A program made the position numbers and the translations under genes. The notes beneath the pieces are model-generated. The model saw nothing but the letters and a program-made list of their open reading frames with translations, was not told where the DNA came from and did not search any database. From positions 248,001-312,000 of the forward strand of contig NZ_BLJF01000003.1 in assembly GCF_009932335.1 (NCBI RefSeq): a DNA stretch of 64,000 bases, given 5' to 3'. Positions 61,038 through 64,000 of this stretch are shown here, piece by piece (positions within the stretch are counted from its first letter, which is position 1; the number at the start of each line of letters is the position of its first letter). The DNA comes from Pseudomonas asiatica. Lineage in GTDB: Bacteria; Pseudomonadota; Gammaproteobacteria; Pseudomonadales; Pseudomonadaceae.

Positions 61038-62867
61038 ATGCAAATCCTCAGAAACCTGATGGTCCCGATGCGCGATGGCGTTCGGTTGGCCACCGATGTC
61101 TACCTGCCTGATGAAAGTACCGGCGTGTGGCCAGTGGTGATCGAACGCACTCCATACGACAAGAGCAAGCCCTCACGCTCGGAGAAATGCCTGAATGGTC
61201 ATCACTTAGGGCGTGAAGAGATGGCCCAAGCCTTTGCCGAACATGGCTTCGTCACTGTGTTTCAGGACTGCCGCGGTCGCTACGCCTCCGAAGGCGAATT
61301 CATCAAGTACGTCAACGAAGCAGAAGACGGCTACGACACTTTGGCCTGGTTGGTCGAGCAGCCTTGGTGCAATGGGAAGGTCGGAAGCATGGGTCTTTCT
61401 TATGCAGCCCATACTCAGCTCGCTATGGCCTGCTTAAATCCTCCAGGGCTGAAGACGATGGTGCTGGACTCTGGAGGCTTCGCCAACGCTTATCAATGTG
61501 GCATCCGCCAAGGAGGCGCATTCGAGCTCAAACAGGCCACATGGGCATACAAGCAGGCCAAGGAAAGTCCGGCAGCCAAAGCCGATCCACTATTGCGCGA
61601 AGCATTGGAGCAGGAAGACATCCGGCATTGGTTCGCCCATATGCCGTGGCGTCCAGGATTTTCACCGCTGCGTCATGCGCCAGCGTATGAGGACTACCTG
61701 TTCGACCAATGGGGCCGCGGCTGTTTCGATGCCTATTGGCAACAGTTGGGCATTTGCGCCGATCACTATCGCAGCAACATTCCCGATATTCCGGTGCTGC
61801 ACATGTCGAGCTGGTATGACGCCTATGTCAGCTCAACCCTGGATAACTTTGCTGCCTTCGTCGCGAACGGTAAGGCACCACAACGACTCGTGATGGGCCC
61901 TTGGCTGCATGGCGACCGCAACATTAGCCACAGCGGCGATGCCGAGTTTGGCCCAGCCGCCGCTTTCGATGGGCAAGTGGCGCAGGATTGGCTGTCCTGT
62001 CGTATTGAGTGGTTTGTAAACCATCTGCAGCTACAGATCACTGCACCAGCCCAACAGGTGCAGGTATTCATGATGGGCGGTGGTAGTGGTCGCAAGCTTC
62101 AGGACACGCGAATAGATCATGGTGGTCAGTGGCTTGATGCACAGCAGTGGCCATTACCTGGCAGCCAGCGGTTGGATCTTTATCTTCATCCTGACGGTCA
62201 GTTGAGCAAAGGGGGGCCAGCGGCAACCGATGCTGCTTGCCACTTCCTCGCCGATCCATCTAATCCAGTACCGACCATCGGCGGCGCGCTGACTTCCGGC
62301 GCTCCTGTCTTCGAAGGCGGAGCGTTTGATCAGCGAGAAACACCACGCTTCTTCGGCGCGCGCGGAGATGGCAGTGCCATCTGCCAGCGCAGCGATGTGC
62401 TGTGTTTCGAAACTGAGCCGCTTGAAGCTGACCTTGCTGTCGCCGGTCCGGTAACGATCCAGCTGTGGGTCGAGACCGACGGCTTAGACACTGACTTTAC
62501 CGCTAAGGTGGTCGACGTCTATCCGCCAAGCGATGACTTCCCAGAGGGGTATGCCATGAACATTACAGACGGCATCATTCGTTGCCGATACCGGGACAGC
62601 TGGAACGATCCGAAGCCGACGGTACCTGGGGAATGTTTCAAGGTGCAGATCGAACCGTTTGCAACCTGCAACCTGTTCAAGCGCGGTCACAGCTTGCGCC
62701 TTGAGATTGCCGGCAGCAATTTCCCACGGTTCGACGTAAACCCCAACAGCGGTGAGCCGGAAGGCTGCGCGAACAAAAAAAGGACTGCTCGAAATACCGT
62801 ACATATGGGGGCTAAGCGGCCCTCCAGGATTCAGCTAACGGTCGTCCAAGCACCAGCTGGTAGCTGA
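61038..62867 (+). CDS. CocE/NonD-type S15 hydrolase
   Basis: A 609-residue serine hydrolase of the X-Pro dipeptidyl-peptidase S15/cocaine esterase/glutaryl-7-ACA acylase superfamily. The N-terminal alpha/beta hydrolase has the nucleophile S121 in GSMGLSYAAH; a His in VMGPWLHGDR (around residue 290) and an Asp in SSWYDAY (around 259) complete the likely triad. The C-terminal jelly-roll domain is present. No signal peptide, so cytoplasmic. The ATG at 61038 is preferred over a GTG three codons upstream. Probably splits an amide or ester taken up by the porin and carrier. Confidence 0.9.
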   Translation: MQILRNLMVPMRDGVRLATDVYLPDESTGVWPVVIERTPYDKSKPSRSEKCLNGHHLGREEMAQAFAEHGFVTVFQDCRGRYASEGEFIKYVNEAEDGYDTLAWLVEQPWCNGKVGSMGLSYAAHTQLAMACLNPPGLKTMVLDSGGFANAYQCGIRQGGAFELKQATWAYKQAKESPAAKADPLLREALEQEDIRHWFAHMPWRPGFSPLRHAPAYEDYLFDQWGRGCFDAYWQQLGICADHYRSNIPDIPVLHMSSWYDAYVSSTLDNFAAFVANGKAPQRLVMGPWLHGDRNISHSGDAEFGPAAAFDGQVAQDWLSCRIEWFVNHLQLQITAPAQQVQVFMMGGGSGRKLQDTRIDHGGQWLDAQQWPLPGSQRLDLYLHPDGQLSKGGPAATDAACHFLADPSNPVPTIGGALTSGAPVFEGGAFDQRETPRFFGARGDGSAICQRSDVLCFETEPLEADLAVAGPVTIQLWVETDGLDTDFTAKVVDVYPPSDDFPEGYAMNITDGIIRCRYRDSWNDPKPTVPGECFKVQIEPFATCNLFKRGHSLRLEIAGSNFPRFDVNPNSGEPEGCANKKRTARNTVHMGAKRPSRIQLTVVQAPAGS

Positions 62868-62924
62868 TAGCGGTATAGAGCTATCGCTTGGCAGCAGTTC
62901 TGGACAGCTGCCGAGCGCTGTCCC

Positions 62925-62985
62925 TGTAAACCAGTTTTTTTACCTGTTAACCACTGTAGTTAACAGGTAAAAAAATAGGTTTACA
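62925..62985. repeat. 61-bp near-perfect inverted repeat
   Basis: Arms of 27 bp around a 7-base loop (CACTGTA). The inner 17 bp are exact (TTTTTTTACCTGTTAAC and its complement) and the outer 8 bp are exact (TGTAAACC and GGTTTACA), with two mismatched pairs between. It lies between convergent genes and would act as a bidirectional terminator, but is unusually long and symmetrical, so a mobile-element or recombination site is also possible. Confidence 0.9.
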
Positions 62986-62997
62986 CGATGCTCACCT

Positions 62998-63786
62998 CTA
63001 CCCGTTCGACACCAGCAAATCGCCTAGCTCTTCACGGGCCATATCCACTCGGTCCATCCTGCGATAGGGATGATCAACAGGCATTCGGATGAGGCTCTCG
63101 AACCAAGCCGGATCGAATTTGAGCACCTGCTTGTGAATGTGCTCAAGCTCACCTTTGCGAAGCTGGGACACTACAAACTCCATGCTCTCAACCAGGCCGG
63201 ATTCCTCGTTATCCTTAGAGATCCGGTGGCGGATGAAACTCATCTTGAGATCGAAGTAGGGGCCTTTCATCCCAGGAAGGCTCTTCGCCTCCAGCCGGCC
63301 TTTGGTGCTGATTTCCGCCCCTGGCACTTGAGACTCTATCGCTTTCACAAGCTCAGCATTCCCACCTATCTTCTGGCCAAAGAGCCGAGTGGCGTCCGAC
63401 ATATAGGCGAAGATCCATGGCACGTTGCGTAGCGTCGCACCGGTATAGAGGTAGCCGCGCTCCCCTTTGTAACGCTGCAGCATGCCTCGCAAGGCTTTCT
63501 CCGAGAGCACCACCTGGGTTTCCTTCTCCAGGATGTAAACCACGCGGTCAAACTGTTCTATCAAAAGCCTGAGAATCTTCCGCGGTACGCCGTCAAAACC
63601 GGTTTTTCGGTCGGTCTTCTTGTGCTGACGGGGCTGGAAGTATGGGCAATCGTTACGGGCCTCTCCATCAAATGGAGCGATACCGCGAATGCTCTTCGTC
63701 GCGTGCTTTCCGAAGGGATTTTTTACGTTTGGGGGTAACTCATACAGCCCTACCAGCTGGACAGGGTTGTCGCATGCCGGGCACAC
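62998..63786 (-). CDS. Unknown protein with zinc-finger-like N-terminus
   Basis: A 262-residue protein. It starts with CPACDNP, a CxxC pair, and another Cys about 40 residues on (DCPYFQPRQHKK), so a metal-bound N-terminal domain is plausible. The remainder is mixed and basic. I do not recognise the family. It lies between the large inverted repeat and an IS66-type element, and its upstream region may have been altered by the insertion. Confidence 0.7.
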   Translation of the reverse strand: MCPACDNPVQLVGLYELPPNVKNPFGKHATKSIRGIAPFDGEARNDCPYFQPRQHKKTDRKTGFDGVPRKILRLLIEQFDRVVYILEKETQVVLSEKALRGMLQRYKGERGYLYTGATLRNVPWIFAYMSDATRLFGQKIGGNAELVKAIESQVPGAEISTKGRLEAKSLPGMKGPYFDLKMSFIRHRISKDNEESGLVESMEFVVSQLRKGELEHIHKQVLKFDPAWFESLIRMPVDHPYRRMDRVDMAREELGDLLVSNG

Positions 63787-63890
63787 CGTATGCGTACGGC
63801 CAAGTCATCTACCCAGCCCTGCAAAGCCAAGACATGGTGTGCACTTACATTTAAGTGGGCACCAGTTCTAGCCTTTTAAGCGGGTATTTC

Positions 63891-64000
63891 ATGCAGCCAA
63901 CACGCCGTTCCTATTCCAAATCCTTCAAAGCTCAGGTCATTCAAGAGTGTGCCCAGCCCGGTGCTTCGATTGCCAGCATCGCACTCAGCCATAACCTCAA
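63891..64000 (+). CDS. tnpA: IS66-family transposition protein TnpA (OrfA), cut by window end
   Basis: The first 36 codons give MQPTRRSYSKSFKAQVIQEC, then AQPGASIASIALSHNLN: the N-terminal helix-turn-helix of the small IS66-type OrfA/TnpA protein. The rest lies past the window end, so completeness is unknown. The left end of the element is probably within 63,830-63,870, where GCACTTACATTTAAGTGGGC is partly palindromic, but I could not place it exactly. Confidence 0.75.
   Translation, partial: MQPTRRSYSKSFKAQVIQECAQPGASIASIALSHNL

Overview
The window looks like a Pseudomonas putida-group chromosome. The first 24.7 kb is GC-rich core sequence in typical Pseudomonas order: oxyR-recG, exbB-exbD-tonB, rpoZ-spoT-ridA, a glutamine synthetase/amidotransferase/permease cluster, gmk-yicC, rph, crc, pyrE, argB, algC, dut, coaBC and radC. 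Five paired REP-type inverted repeats (about 6.3, 10.2, 15.2, 18.2 and 19.9 kb) sit between these core genes. No convincing pair was found after radC.

At about 24,757 the radC frame departs from the conserved RadC sequence, just before the C-terminal JAB/MPN metal-binding motif, and runs into unrelated sequence. I read this as the left boundary of a genomic island that continues past the window end. No integrase or transposase lies at this end. The first island genes (25.2-29.6 kb) are AT-richer and largely unrecognised. They include a tightly overlapping three-gene operon ending in a membrane-anchored alpha/beta hydrolase, a candidate for an undescribed (possibly defence) system.

From 29.7 to 57 kb the island is a heavy-metal and envelope-stress region: an orphan CzcR-like regulator, an OprD-family porin, the CzcCBA efflux pump, a P1B-4 metal ATPase, a CzcR/CzcS pair, the CDF exporter CzcD, two DUF2790 exported proteins, a His-rich zinc-ribbon protein, a GtrA-GtrB-ArnT-like lipid glycosylation operon and an EptA-like phosphoethanolamine transferase. 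From memory, the gene content and order resemble a metal-resistance block near the origin of P. putida KT2440. Ten copies of a 15-bp box, roughly T-N-N-C-(A/G)-N4-TGTAAT, lie upstream of nearly all these transcription units and suggest one CzcR/CopR-type regulon.

Two places in this region carry a similar RNA-like element: a hairpin exposing GCTCCTTTGGT, followed by an intrinsic terminator. That 11-mer can pair continuously with the Shine-Dalgarno region of the OprD porin. One copy is in the 3' region of the porin transcript, the other is a roughly 150-nt leader or sRNA preceded by a metal box. This suggests an RNA route for lowering porin synthesis when metal efflux is on.

From 57 to 63 kb there is a probable uptake and degradation cassette: an OprD porin, a LysR regulator, a YfcC-type carrier and an S15/CocE-type hydrolase. 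It is followed by a 61-bp near-perfect inverted repeat, an unknown zinc-finger-like protein, and the start of an IS66-family element cut by the window edge. No rRNA, tRNA or CRISPR array was seen.
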